In this document: positions 11,877 to 22,404 of the stretch, piece by piece
Numbering within the stretch: position 1 is the stretch's first letter
How the letters are laid out: every line of letters starts with the position of its first letter
Assembly (NCBI RefSeq): GCF_024713945.1
Contig: NC_134679.1
Span: 1,989,001 to 2,053,000 of the forward strand
Direction of reading: 5' to 3'
DNA from: Dermatophagoides farinae
Lineage: Eukaryota > Arthropoda > Arachnida > Sarcoptiformes > Pyroglyphidae
Length of the DNA stretch: 64,000 nt
Made by a program: the position numbers and the translations under genes
The notes under the pieces: generated by a model
The model's input: the letters and a program-made list of their open reading frames with translations, nothing else
Database searches by the model: none
Told to the model about the DNA's origin: nothing

Positions 11877-14800
11877 AGCTTTCCTATAGAGTTGAGAGCT
11901 CGAATCGATTATCAGATTTTTCAAATTTATTCAACTAAATTAATGAAAAAAAACTGTCAATTTTTACCATTCAATAGACAATTGACAACAAAAAAAAAGA
12001 ACAACAACAAACCTAAATTGTTAACAAAAATAAAATGTCGATTGATTGATGTTTGAATTTAGGCACATACAAACAAGCAAAAAAAAAATCATCGAAAAGG
12101 TCGTCGGAACGTTTGGTTTTTTTTTTAATTTTTGTACTCTGAATTTCAAGTTTTATTCAAAATTAATTTTTTTTATTGGCTCATTACAATTTGCACTTGG
12201 AATTGATATATCACACATAAAACAATGGAATTTGAATAAAATTAATCCCCGATTGAAAATCAATCGAAAAGGATGGCACCAAGTTTAATTGAGAATAATT
12301 TCTATTATTGCAAAATGGGGTTTGTTTTTCCACCGAATGAAAAAACAAAATCAAAATAGGAACTTTGAATTTTTCAAATTTGAACTTTCGATAATGTTTC
12401 ATCAATATTTGTACTTGTTATAATCGATGTTGATATGTGGAGTTACTTTAATAAAAATCGGTGGTACATGATGAAAAATTATTAAGATATTCGATTCTGT
12501 TGAATAAATGCAAACATTTCATCGTGATGCTGCTGTTGTCGTTGTTGTTGTTGTTGAAGGGGCAACATCTTATGATCAAAATACAAAAAAAAACACTAAC
12601 AAATAATCATCATGATCATCAACCCAAAAGTATGATGGTTTATAATGATAATGGATAGTTTACCATAGTTTTCATAATCATTCACCAATCAATGTAGAAC
12701 GTGATAATAATAAAATGTAAAATGCAAAATCACAAAACAGAACCAAAAGAAAAAATGTTTCATGTTTGAGCCAAACTTTATTGTCATTGTTGAAGATGAT
12801 GATTGCAAATTGTTGATGAATTGATTGTGAATTGGGCTGAAAAAATAATAAATGATGACCACCAATATATATAAAAAAAAGATGTGATGATAAATTGGAA
12901 TCGTAAATTCAGAAAGAAAAAAATAATTCGTAAAAGAAATTGCCACTAATAAAAAAAAGTCACCGGGAATTGATAAAAAGTGAATATAGGGTTGTTGTTC
13001 TATTGATTCATGTTTATGGATGAAAATAGTAAATGATTGATTGAATTATCGAAAAAAAAGAATCAATGAATTTCATTTGCCTGCTGTTTGTCTTCGGATC
13101 AACAAAATCAATGCCATTTATTTCTCATTTTATGTTTTTTTTTTTTTAATTTTACAAACAATAAACACGGACGAAGGACGACAATAACAACATGGCTATC
13201 TTATACACACGCGTGTGTGTGTATTGTGTGTGCTCAAGTCACGTAAAAAAAAGTCACACACACACTAATACTGACTGAAAGCATACCATCAGTATTCAAT
13301 GATGTATTCGATGTTCATGAACATTATAGATTTTTTTCTTGAATGTCGTCGTCGTCTTCTTCGTCTTCGTTGTTTTTTACTTAAAATGACATCAATGACC
13401 TTGTCGGTCCATATGGTCCATGAAACAGAGTAAAAACAAAGATGACATTTCAATAAATAACCAGAACATGTCAATTGTTGTTGTTGTTGGTAGATTTATA
13501 AATTCTGGAATAAAATGATACAATTGAGATTCTTGGCGTCAAGCCACAAACTTACTACAGGATGTGTGTGTTTTTTTTCTACCAAAACCATTTCCGTTAT
13601 CAAAACTATAAACTTCCGTGTATTATTTATCCTTCAATAACGAAATATAAAAAATATAAATTAATGTTGATGATGATGATAAGAACATTATTCGAAATAG
13701 TTTTGTTTCATCATCATTATCATTATTATCCATTTAGTCAACAAAATGATGATGATGATTATGAAAACTAACCGACCAGTTACATACAAATTCCAAGATG
13801 AATATCTTTACTTGAATGTGAAATCTATTAATCATCTAATCCATCAATTTAAGTCAATGTAGTTGTTGTTTTTTCTTAGCTGCTGCAACAATTCGCGATA
13901 AAAAAAAAACACCAAACATGATGATGATGATGATTAACCTTGGTTCTTCAGCATTTTATATTCGTCCGTTCTCCAGATCAACATCATCATATGAGAGCAA
14001 GCAAGCAAGCAAGCAATGTCATTCAAAGTGGTTGATATGTTATTTGGTCTTGTTGCAAATCATTTTTTATTTTTTATTTTTTTGCTTGCCTAACTAACTT
14101 TTTTTTTGCATGTCCTCGTGTATGTGTTTGTTTCTATGTATACACCACACACACACACACACAAGGTGTTTGTCGCTTGTCTCCTCCCTACTTTTCATGA
14201 TTATATTTGAAATATGAAAAATGGATGGAATCTAAAAATTTTTCCACAAAAAAAAACCAGAAAAAAATTGGAAATCATGTAATCATTATTTTCTCTGACA
14301 ATGATTGTAGCGACATCTAGACAATTCTTTGACCAATCATTAATCGCTCCAATTTATTCGGGCGTTTACAAACAAACATTACATATACACACATTCCGAA
14401 CATTATTATAATGTGTGTGCTGCTGCTGCCTAAAATGATCTGTGCTAAACACACATGCGCTTTATATTATTGGGCACCATGAATAACAATGGATACCATT
14501 TTTTTTTTACTTTGACTTTTTTTTTGACTAAAAACTTTGGGCGTCAATCAATCAACAAACAAACAAAAATGAATGCCGATTCATGATGATGAATCAACCG
14601 CTGCTGTCGATGCTGCTGCTGCTGCTGCTACTACCAACTACTTCAATAACAACAACAAATGTTGAAGGCCGAAAAATGAGATAAAAAAAAGGGGAAAATA
14701 AAAAAAAAAAATACTCACAATTCACTTTCAATTGTTGATTTTGGGTGGTTATAGTGAAACAAAAAAAGCTGGCGCTCGAGATCAGCGCTGAATCTAGCTA

Positions 14801-15953
14801 GCGTACATGGCGCCTCATTAGTATTTTTTTTTTTTTTTGTTAGTTTTTTTTACGTATTTGACTCAAATACAAATCAAATGATCGAGGACATGAATATTAA
14901 CCATGAACCAGCGCCACCACCATTGTCATAATTTTTGTTGAATTCATTCATTACAATAAAGGCGCGCGCCAATTTGTTTAAATGTAGCCTTGTGTTGATG
15001 ATCGTCATAATTCATGAAACGATATATACGAAAAAAAAAACAACTTGCATCGCTTTGTTATGATTGTTGATGATTATTATTCTGACACAATCATAACAAC
15101 AACAACAGCAACTGAATATATTTATTTATTTAACCTTCAATTCATTACAAAGAATTATAATTTCATAATTATTCATTCAACAAAAAACCGATCACAAGTT
15201 CCTCGGATATTACGAAGAATTTTACGATATAGGAAATCTTTCGAAAAAAAAATTACCAGAACAAATATCTTGTAATTCGAATGTATTAAATTTTTTTTTA
15301 AAGTTAATTGACTCCAACCAACGCATATTTAAATCTCGATTAAAAGCGATTCGATCTGGCAATCACATTACCTGCATCCAGATCCATAGATCCATGTTGA
15401 AGGATTGTGTTTCTTGTAGATACACACATGCACAAACATACACACAAATAGACACAGGCATAAAGTCGCCACATTGTTGTTTAACCTTGTGCAATAAAGC
15501 CATCAGAAAAAATTGTGGTGGCCAGTTGATTGAAACTTATGGCTAATATGACATCAGCAGCAGCAGCAACAGCAAAATATGTTTTTCAAGGTGAATTTCT
15601 TACGAACTTTTACAAACACTGATAATTATAAATGGAGATAATTCAAAGACAAGTCAAGGTATTCACACACACACACACAAAAACAAAACGTATGACATTG
15701 ATAATCAACAAAAATGAAATGAAATCGAATTTTTTTCTGGTTAAAAAAAATTTGATGATGACATTCAATCGACCATCATTATCACAATCTCATTCGCAAT
15801 ATTTTTATTTCAAAATAAAAAAAAATAGCAAATGGTCATCGACATTATATTAGGAAAATTTGATTTGATTTTGCCGGTTTTTAATCAAAGCAACAGGTGG
15901 CATCATCTAGTGGTCATCATTTAGCAATAATATTAATTAATAATTAATATAAA
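11877..15953. other. About 4 kb without coding sequence
   Basis: This probably holds the leader intron and promoter of the HTH gene on the minus strand (see 14719-14980) and the 3' flank of the actin-like gene. It is otherwise A/T homopolymers, CA/GT repeats (13205, 14145 and 15665), a GCAA tandem near 13998 and GCT triplets near 14610. Open frames here are low complexity. Confidence 0.5.
14719..14980 (-). promoter_or_regulatory. Candidate untranslated first exon and promoter of the HTH gene
   Basis: This is a rare GC-containing patch in a very AT-rich spacer. On the minus strand it ends at a consensus donor GTGAGTAT (from 14718), suitable for splicing to the CTATAG acceptor just upstream of the HTH start codon, across about 2.8 kb. 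It contains the perfect palindrome GGCGCGCGCC at 14961-14970, a GCGCT...AGCGC hairpin near 14771-14789, and a four-codon minus-strand upstream frame (ATGTACGCTAGCTAG). The exon start is unknown. Confidence 0.3.
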
Positions 15954-17506
15954 TTATGTAGTCAAATTATCTTTATGAATACAGGATTTTCCGGATTCAT
16001 CATATTCAAGTTTAGAAATCCATAATTGTTGAAATGTACCCAAAGATGCCAGAATAGATCCACCAATCCATGATGCATATTTACGTTCCGTTGGAGAATT
16101 ATTGGCAACAACTTTATGGCGTACATTTTTTGGGGCCGTAGCCATTATTTCATTTGTCATACGATCGGTGAATCCTTCGACCAATGTGTTTCCACCAGCC
16201 AATATGATTGTCGATAGTAATAATGGTCTTATATCGATATCACATTCACTAACGCTTGACAACAATAGATCGGGATAGGTAAGCCAATCTTTCGGTAGAT
16301 TTGATAGATATGAATATGAACAAGATGTCGGTGATTGTTGCTGTTGTTGTTGTATGAATTCAGATATGTTAAATGATTTGTTGAAAAATATTTCGGGTAT
16401 TAAAAATTGATCGTTCAATGAAACGTCCATATTGTAGCCATCAGGAAAATGATAATTAATTGGATCATAATACTTTTCCGCTTCGTTACGATCATATTTG
16501 GTGTCATAAACTTTCAATACTGATGCTTTATAATTACGTATTTCGGATAATAACATATAATTTTGCCATGAATTTGTCAATCCTGTGTTTAACATTTCAA
16601 AGAGAATAAAAATAGTGTATGGAAAAAAATTTATAAAAATTACCATCAGTAATCTGCCGTTTAGTCCAAATGGCCGTTTGTCCCGGTTCAACTGTCTGTT
16701 TTGATTTGATCATATAATATGGATTAACTTCGACTTTCATTTCATTTAAATGTTTATAACATAGACTTGTGATAAATTCTCCGGCCAAATGGTTACGTTT
16801 AATCGCTTTTTCGATAACATAACCTTCGTAGACAGGAATGGCAGCCGTATGATCGGCACCAGAATCGAATACAATTCCAGATGGTCGCCCAACACTGAAT
16901 GCTACTAGCATGGCATTTTTGGCCAAATAGAATGCTGGTACATTATATTTCTCGAACATTATTTCCGTTATTTTTTCACGACATTTTTTCGAATTCCACT
17001 GTAAATTATAATAGAAAAGTTTTCATACGTAAAAACAATGACAATATATTTTATTACCGAAACTTCCGAAAACATCACTGGATGTTGTGATGATTCAGAC
17101 ATAATGTGTCGAGCATAAATATAATCAAGCATCTTTTCAAATAAATCCCAATCGTCAATCATTCCATCTCGAAGAAATGTTTTAATTTCTTGACCAGAAC
17201 GGGCAACATTCACTTGTGTAGTATCAATGTAAAATCTTCGCTCTTTACTACCAGTAGGTGTTGAGCCGCTATCTACACGATCCATTTCGGTGGCCAATTT
17301 ACTCGGGGCATCATGTATGGCAACAATGGAAGATATTTCAGATTTTGGTGCATCTTCACCAGCATAGCCAACTTTTGTGGAAAAACTACCAACATCGAAA
17401 ACAATGGCGCCAACTTCGTCTATCAAATCATATATAAAGTATAAGAATTTTTTTGAATCAAAAAATTGATTATCATCAACAAACCTCCACCATAAACATT
17501 AGACAT
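15954..17506 (-). CDS. ACTL6A: Actin-like protein 6 (BAF53/Arp4/BAP55), chromatin-remodelling subunit (455 aa)
   Basis: Four exons: 17506-17485, 17419-17058, 16998-16644 and 16582-15954. The introns are 59-65 bp, with phases 1, 0 and 1. The start MSNVYGGDEVGAIVFDVG is diagnostic of the ACTL6/BAF53 family. It is followed by the actin-fold nucleotide motifs FSTKVGYAGEDAP, IVFDSGADHT (about 165-175) and LAGGNTLVEGFTDR (about 375). The C-terminal part ERKYASWIGGSILASL is the actin-superfamily signature with the Trp found in this family. The protein is slightly longer than human ACTL6A (429 aa), partly through a poly-Gln/Ser insertion near 320-335. In the family this nuclear Arp is a shared subunit of SWI/SNF (BAF), INO80 and TIP60/NuA4 complexes. 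The 5' end faces the first glucanase gene across about 320 bp, so the two may share a promoter region. Confidence 0.93.
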
Positions 17507-17823
17507 GATTTGTTAGGTGAATTTAAATGAATTTGAATTGAAATGAATATGAAATTCTGTTTCAAAAATATTGTCAAACTCAAAATTCTAAACAAAGCAT
17601 GTATGGGCTAAACATAAAGGACGTTTATTCTCTTTTTGAACCATTCGTGCAGACAAATGACAAATTTTTTGCTAATAATTAATGTTGGAATTGGAATAAT
17701 TGTCAAGTGGTTAGATAAATGATGATACTTTTCTAAATGATAAGACATCAATCCCTTGTGCCTATATTAATATCGTAATATGAATGAGGTTAGTAGGATT
17801 TTTTAAAATCGTAACATTGTAAA
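17507..17823. promoter_or_regulatory. Short divergent intergenic region, actin-like 6 and glucanase 1
   Basis: About 317 bp separate the two start codons, which point away from each other, so both core promoters must lie here. A TATATTAA-like stretch near 17763 is a weak TATA candidate for the glucanase. No other element is clear. Confidence 0.4.
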
Positions 17824-18633
17824 ATGATCTATTTCTTTTGGTTTATTTTTGCTGCTGTTATCGTTGATTCTTCCTATGCTGATTGGCATCTAGTCTGGCA
17901 AGATGAATTCGATGGTGAGGAATTGAATTTAAATTATTGGAACTATCAACTCGGTGGTATTAATTTTGGTAGTCATGAAATAGAGTACTATACGAATCGA
18001 ACAAAAAACATTCGTATCGAAAATGGCCATTTGGTGATTGATGTTCAGATTGAAAAATATGATTCATATAATTTCACATCCGGTCGAATTCATGGTAAAC
18101 AAGCTTGGACATACGGACGATTTGAAGCTCGAGCTTGTTTGCCTAGTGGACATCAACTTTGGCCCGCAATTTGGATGATGCCTCATCACAGTAAATATGG
18201 TGGCTGGGCGGCAAGTGGTGAGATTGATATTATGGAAAATAAAGGCGATCATCCTGCCATTTTTGAATCGACTATTCATTATGGTGGTAAAAGACCTTAT
18301 AATACACATACGGCAAGTGGACCTCGTAATTTTCACAATGATCTTAGCAAAGACTTTCATTTATATGCTATTGAATGGGATCCGAAAGAAATCCGTTTCT
18401 TTTTGGATAATAATCACTTTTTCACTGCTAACATCGATCGAATGATGTGGTCGGGCAAAGGTCCAAATCCTTATACCCGAAAAGGTCAACCATTTGATCA
18501 ACCGTTTCATTGGATTTTGAATGTTGCAATCGGTGGTACATATTTTGGCCCTGGACCTTATGTCACACCAGAACAAGCAAAATATTGGCCAAAGTCTACG
18601 ATGGAAATTGATTATCTACTTGTTTATCAATGA
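17824..18633 (+). CDS. Secreted GH16 endo-beta-glucanase, copy 1 (269 aa)
   Basis: An intronless frame. A signal peptide (MIYFFWFIFAAVIVDSSYA, cleavage about residue 19) precedes a single GH16 domain starting WHLVWQDEFDG. The catalytic signature GEIDIME is intact, with nucleophile Glu 133, Asp 135 and acid/base Glu 138. GH16-typical substrate-groove motifs are also present: QAWTYGRFEAR, LWPAIWMMP and FHWILNVAIGG. The family hydrolyses beta-1,3 or mixed beta-1,3/1,4 glucans. The form resembles bacterial laminarinases more than the inactive animal beta-glucan recognition proteins, which lose the catalytic Glu residues. It is the most diverged of the three tandem copies (SHEIEYY and ENKGD where the others have NNELEFY and EYRGD, plus a Cys in EARACLP). 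A gut digestive role on fungal or microbial walls is inferred. Confidence 0.93.
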   Translation: MIYFFWFIFAAVIVDSSYADWHLVWQDEFDGEELNLNYWNYQLGGINFGSHEIEYYTNRTKNIRIENGHLVIDVQIEKYDSYNFTSGRIHGKQAWTYGRFEARACLPSGHQLWPAIWMMPHHSKYGGWAASGEIDIMENKGDHPAIFESTIHYGGKRPYNTHTASGPRNFHNDLSKDFHLYAIEWDPKEIRFFLDNNHFFTANIDRMMWSGKGPNPYTRKGQPFDQPFHWILNVAIGGTYFGPGPYVTPEQAKYWPKSTMEIDYLLVYQ

Positions 18634-18745
18634 TAACAATAATAATTTTAAAAAATTGAAAATTTATGATATTGATTACTTTAACTTTTACTTCTATTTG
18701 ACTAAAAACTAATCTGAAAGAATGTTATTATTGTTTTTAATTAAT

Positions 18746-18751
18746 AATAAA
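18746..18751 (+). terminator. Glucanase 1 poly(A) signal
   Basis: AATAAA about 115 nt after the stop codon, followed by a GT-rich downstream stretch near 18780. Confidence 0.6.
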
Positions 18752-18887
18752 CACTTGAAAATCACCTGATTTGTTCCACTCGTGTGTTTGTAATTGATGA
18801 TCATCTCGACGACGATTTAATTTTTTTTAAAAGATATTAGTTCGTACAATTTGAATTTGAAGCTACAATTGTGCATCAGTAATCAAC

Positions 18888-19706
18888 ATGATCGTTCAAT
18901 ACATTTTGATATTATTTGTCTTCACCATTGGCACTTCGATGGCCAAATGGCAATTGGTTTGGCAAGATGAATTTAATGGCGGACATTTGGATCAAAATCA
19001 TTGGGCATTTGAAACCGGTGGCAGTGGTTGGGGAAATAATGAATTAGAATTCTATACGGCTAATCGTTCGGAAAATGTACGCGTTAAGAATGGCCATCTG
19101 GTGATCGATGTACGTGTTGGATCATATGGTGGCCGTGATTTTACATCAGGTCGAATTCATACAAAACAAGCTTGGACTTACGGAAAATTCGAAGCTCGTG
19201 CTCGACTACCAAGTGGCCATCATCTTTGGCCGGCGATTTGGATGATGCCACAGAACAATAAATATGGTGGTTGGGCTGCCAGTGGTGAGATCGATATCAT
19301 GGAATATCGTGGTGATATCCATGATAAAATCGAAGGAACCATACATTATGGTGGGGCATGGCCGAATAACATCTACACCGGTAGTGGACCACATCATTTC
19401 AATGTTGACTTTAGCCAAAACTTTCATAATTTTGCCGTCGAATGGGATCAGCGAGAAATCCGTTGGTACATGGATGGACAAAAATATTTCAATGTTAACA
19501 TTGATCGAATGATGTGGTCGGGCAAAGGACACAATCCTTACACGAAAAATGGACAACCATTTGATCAACCATTTCATTGGATTTTAAATGTTGCTGTTGG
19601 TGGAAATTTCTTTGGTCCAGGACCATATGTTACACCAGATCAAGCCCGTCATTGGCCAAAACATACAATGGAAGTTGATTATGTTCGTGTTTATCAATGG
19701 CGATAA
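18888..19706 (+). CDS. Secreted GH16 endo-beta-glucanase, copy 2 (272 aa)
   Basis: Intronless, starting 254 bp after copy 1 on the same strand. The signal peptide MIVQYILILFVFTIGTSMA is followed by the mature start KWQLVWQDEFNGG. The catalytic GEIDIME lies at about 133-139, with Glu 134, Asp 136 and Glu 139 all present. The conserved QAWTYGKFEARARLPSGHH and LWPAIWMMP blocks match copies 1 and 3. It is visibly closer to copy 3 than to copy 1 (shared WGNNELEFYT, IEYRGD-type loop, NVAVGGNFFGPGPYVTPDQA). I see no cysteine in the mature protein, which is unusual for a secreted animal enzyme and fits bacterial ancestry. Each copy has its own poly(A) signals, so the genes are probably transcribed singly. 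Confidence 0.94.
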   Translation: MIVQYILILFVFTIGTSMAKWQLVWQDEFNGGHLDQNHWAFETGGSGWGNNELEFYTANRSENVRVKNGHLVIDVRVGSYGGRDFTSGRIHTKQAWTYGKFEARARLPSGHHLWPAIWMMPQNNKYGGWAASGEIDIMEYRGDIHDKIEGTIHYGGAWPNNIYTGSGPHHFNVDFSQNFHNFAVEWDQREIRWYMDGQKYFNVNIDRMMWSGKGHNPYTKNGQPFDQPFHWILNVAVGGNFFGPGPYVTPDQARHWPKHTMEVDYVRVYQWR

Positions 19707-19751
19707 ATTTTCTTTCATTCATTTTGCAATAAGTAAAAAAAAAATTTTTTG

Positions 19752-19779
19752 AATAAAAAACTATTGAGATTAAAATAAA
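19752..19779 (+). terminator. Glucanase 2 poly(A) signals
   Basis: Two AATAAA hexamers (19752-19757 and 19774-19779) lie 46-73 nt after the stop. Confidence 0.55.
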
Positions 19780-19896
19780 GTCAAACAAGATACCGTATTA
19801 ATGACAAATACTTGAAACTAAGAGATTGGGGCCACTTGTTGATCCAATTATTTTGATCGATGACTATGATGATGGTGATGATAATAATGAAGAGCT

Positions 19897-19903
19897 TATA
19901 TAA
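19897..19903 (+). promoter_or_regulatory. TATA box of glucanase 3
   Basis: TATATAA in the 217 bp gap after copy 2. Transcription would be expected to start about 25-30 bp downstream, near 19925. That puts the ATG at 19924 at or before the cap site and favours 19954 as the true start codon. Confidence 0.5.
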
Positions 19904-19953
19904 TGAGAAAACACAATCGATAAATGATTTACATTAAGATTTTGCCGATACAA

Positions 19954-20766
19954 ATGATGTTTAAATATTTTTTTGTTTTTGTTCTACTAGCTGGATCATC
20001 ACAAGCCGAATGGCGTCTTGTCTGGCAAGATGAATTCAATGGTAATCAATTGGATTTGAATCAATGGAGTTATGAAGTCGGTGGTAATGGTTGGGGTAAT
20101 AATGAATTGGAATTCTATACGTATAATCGAACGGAAAATGCTCGTATCGAGAATGGAAATTTGGTGATCGATGTTCGTGTAGAAAATTATCGTGAACGTC
20201 AATTCACATCGGCTCGATTGCATACAAGACAAGCATGGACATATGGTCGATTTGAAGCGCGCGCACGTATGCCATATGGACATAATCTTTGGCCAGCGAT
20301 TTGGATGATGCCACAGGATAGTATCTATGGAATATGGGCTGCTAGTGGTGAAATCGATATTGTCGAATATCGTGGTGATAATCCCGATCGTATTGAAGGT
20401 ACTGCACATTATGGCGGCACATGGCCAAACCATATTTATTCGGGTAGTGGACCACGATCGTTTAGTGTAAATTTCAGTCAGGATTTTCATACATTTGCAT
20501 TGGAATGGGATCATAAACAATTACGATGGTACATGGATAATCAACAATATTTTACATTGGACATTGATCGAATGTTATGGTCAGGTAAGGGTGTGAATCC
20601 GTACACCAAAAATGGTCAACCATTTGATCAACCATTTCATTGGATGCTTAACGTGGCTGTTGGGGGAAATTTTTTCGGACCCGGCCCATATGTTACGCCG
20701 GATCAAGCTCGCCAATGGCCTAAACATACGTTGGAGATTGATTATGTTCGTGTTTATCAGCAATAA
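19954..20766 (+). CDS. Secreted GH16 endo-beta-glucanase, copy 3 (270 aa from 19954)
   Basis: Intronless. An in-frame ATG at 19924 would add ten residues. I prefer 19954 because MMFKYFFVFVLLAGSSQA is then a clean signal peptide of the same size as in the sister copies, and because of the TATA box at 19897. The mature protein starts EWRLVWQDEFNGN. The catalytic GEIDIVE is intact (Glu 133, Asp 135 and Glu 138 from this start). Small changes near the groove set it apart from copy 2: SARLH for SGRIH, MPYGHN for LPSGHH, and YGIWAAS for YGGWAAS. The same beta-glucan hydrolase role is inferred. The gene converges on choline kinase with only 79 bp between stop codons. Confidence 0.93.
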   Translation: MMFKYFFVFVLLAGSSQAEWRLVWQDEFNGNQLDLNQWSYEVGGNGWGNNELEFYTYNRTENARIENGNLVIDVRVENYRERQFTSARLHTRQAWTYGRFEARARMPYGHNLWPAIWMMPQDSIYGIWAASGEIDIVEYRGDNPDRIEGTAHYGGTWPNHIYSGSGPRSFSVNFSQDFHTFALEWDHKQLRWYMDNQQYFTLDIDRMLWSGKGVNPYTKNGQPFDQPFHWMLNVAVGGNFFGPGPYVTPDQARQWPKHTLEIDYVRVYQQ

Positions 20767-20807
20767 AATTTATTGATAGCAAAAATTTTAAACAAATCCC
20801 GAATAAA
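20762..20807 (+). terminator. Glucanase 3 poly(A) signals, one overlapping the stop codon
   Basis: AATAAA at 20762-20767 contains the TAA stop (20764-20766). A second AATAAA lies at 20802-20807. Both sit inside the 79 bp convergent gap. Confidence 0.5.
20769..20774 (-). terminator. Choline kinase poly(A) signal candidate
   Basis: TTTATT on the plus strand (AATAAA on the minus strand), 72 nt past the choline kinase stop and 3 nt from the end of glucanase 3. The two 3' ends would overlap. Confidence 0.4.
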
Positions 20808-20845
20808 TAAAAATTAAACAGAAATTTCTTTTCATCATTTCAGTA

Positions 20846-22113
20846 TTAATAATCAATAATTTTTTCTTCAATCAATAAATTTTTAAAGTTCAAATACCGT
20901 TTGAACATGAAATTCACTCCTGTAATAATTTTTTTAGGTTCAAATGGAATATCTGCAAAAATTGATTCCTTTTGATGCAAAGTTACTGCCATAATATTAA
21001 TGAGAACAAATAAGCAACCGATTTTTGTTTCGTTCATTATCTTCTGACATGAATTTTCTGCTCTTGTCGAATAACCAGGATCAATTTGTTCCCAACCTTC
21101 AAGATAAAGTTGGATAAATTTTTCAATAACATCATCAGATGGAAGACCGGTATCATCGAAATCAAGAAAGTTTCGATCCCATTCCATAAGAAATGTTGCT
21201 ATATCGTTTCCACGAAATCCATATGAACTATATTCGAAATCACAAAGAAGCATTTCCTCACTGTCTTTCAACACCATTATGTTGCTGCCACGAAAATCAT
21301 TATGATTGAAAACCATAGGACATTGATCCAGATAGTGTCGAATGAACGAATCGAACCAATCCATTTCGGCAAGGAAATCATTTTCAAGTAGATATCTAAG
21401 ATTTAATTCTTTAGCTAGTGATGAAACGTTATGGCGTCGATATCCTTCATGACTATAACTCGTTATAATATCAAGCAAATAGAATTTATCCTTGGCAATT
21501 GGAATATCCAAATTATTCAGTTGTGCTAGAAGATATGCTAGTTTTTTTAGCAATCGATCATTGTGTTGATGTTTCGGACGAAATTGTTCATGCTATATTT
21601 TTGGAAAGAAAAAAAAATGTCATAAATTCAAAATTTATAATTTAGACTTTGGATAATTACCTCATGATACGATTGAATTATACCATCCGGTAATATACCA
21701 AACACTTTTGGTCCTATTCCACGTTCACTGATGATGATTGAAATGATTGTATCACTCAATCGTTCATCATCTGAATCATCATCGATAACATCTTTTTTAA
21801 AATGTTTACTTTGATAGAATTTAATCGTTATTGCATTATCGGTTTCATTGATGCTATTGTTTAAACCAACATAATAAAGTTGATTAGTCAAACCACCGCT
21901 TATTCGACGGACATTCAAATCATTCGTTGTTTTACATAATCGTTTCCATTGATCATTATTTGCCATATAAATCTGAACAAGTTTAAAACATCGATTACTT
22001 ATATCATCGGGTGTTTTTCCACGAATTAGATCATCTGGATTTATGTCTTTGAATTGTTTAAACAATTCCTTTTCAAGTTTTTTTTCGGCCTCGTCAATCG
22101 ATTTTGAAGTCAT
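20846..22113 (-). CDS. Choline/ethanolamine kinase (399 aa)
   Basis: Exons are 22113-21661 and 21592-20846, with a 68 bp phase-0 intron. The first exon carries the ATP-binding lobe, including RRISGGLTNQLYYVGL, the glycine-loop equivalent of choline kinases. It also has ERGIGPKVFGI, the usual hinge motif. The second exon has the Brenner-type catalytic motif NHNDFRGSNIM (about 242-252) and the choline kinase motif CDFEYSSYGFRGND (about 267-280), followed by FLMEWDRNF. The enzyme phosphorylates choline and/or ethanolamine with ATP, the first step of the Kennedy pathway to phosphatidylcholine and phosphatidylethanolamine. It is cytosolic, with no signal peptide. Which of the two substrates is preferred cannot be read from the sequence. 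FRGSN in place of the common QxGN is a small family variation. Confidence 0.92.
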
Positions 22114-22404
22114 TTTTAATGTTACAACAACAGCAACAAATGATCAGCTAAACGAGCAACAAACAAACTCATTTTATAATTTTTGAGATTTACATTGAAA
22201 AAATTATCGAGAAAACACGAGACATTCCACTTATCAATTATAATTTATTATTTTTTTTATTGAGTCATATAATCGGTTTTATTATCATGATCAAAAAAAA
22301 TTAAAAAAGTAAAGTACCACAAACTTGAAATCGATATAAATCAAAAGATAAGTTAATTTTGCCATCTTCATCATCATCAATGCCATAACAAATGATAACA
22401 AATT

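Noticed and set aside
11518-11889. 123-codon plus-strand frame rich in Asp/Glu
   Set aside because: It is antisense to the Ser-rich start of the HTH gene; TCA/TCC serine codons read backwards as acidic codons. No independent support.
19999-20520. 173-codon minus-strand frame
   Set aside because: Antisense shadow of glucanase 3, with no family resemblance; matching shadows occur under copies 1 and 2.
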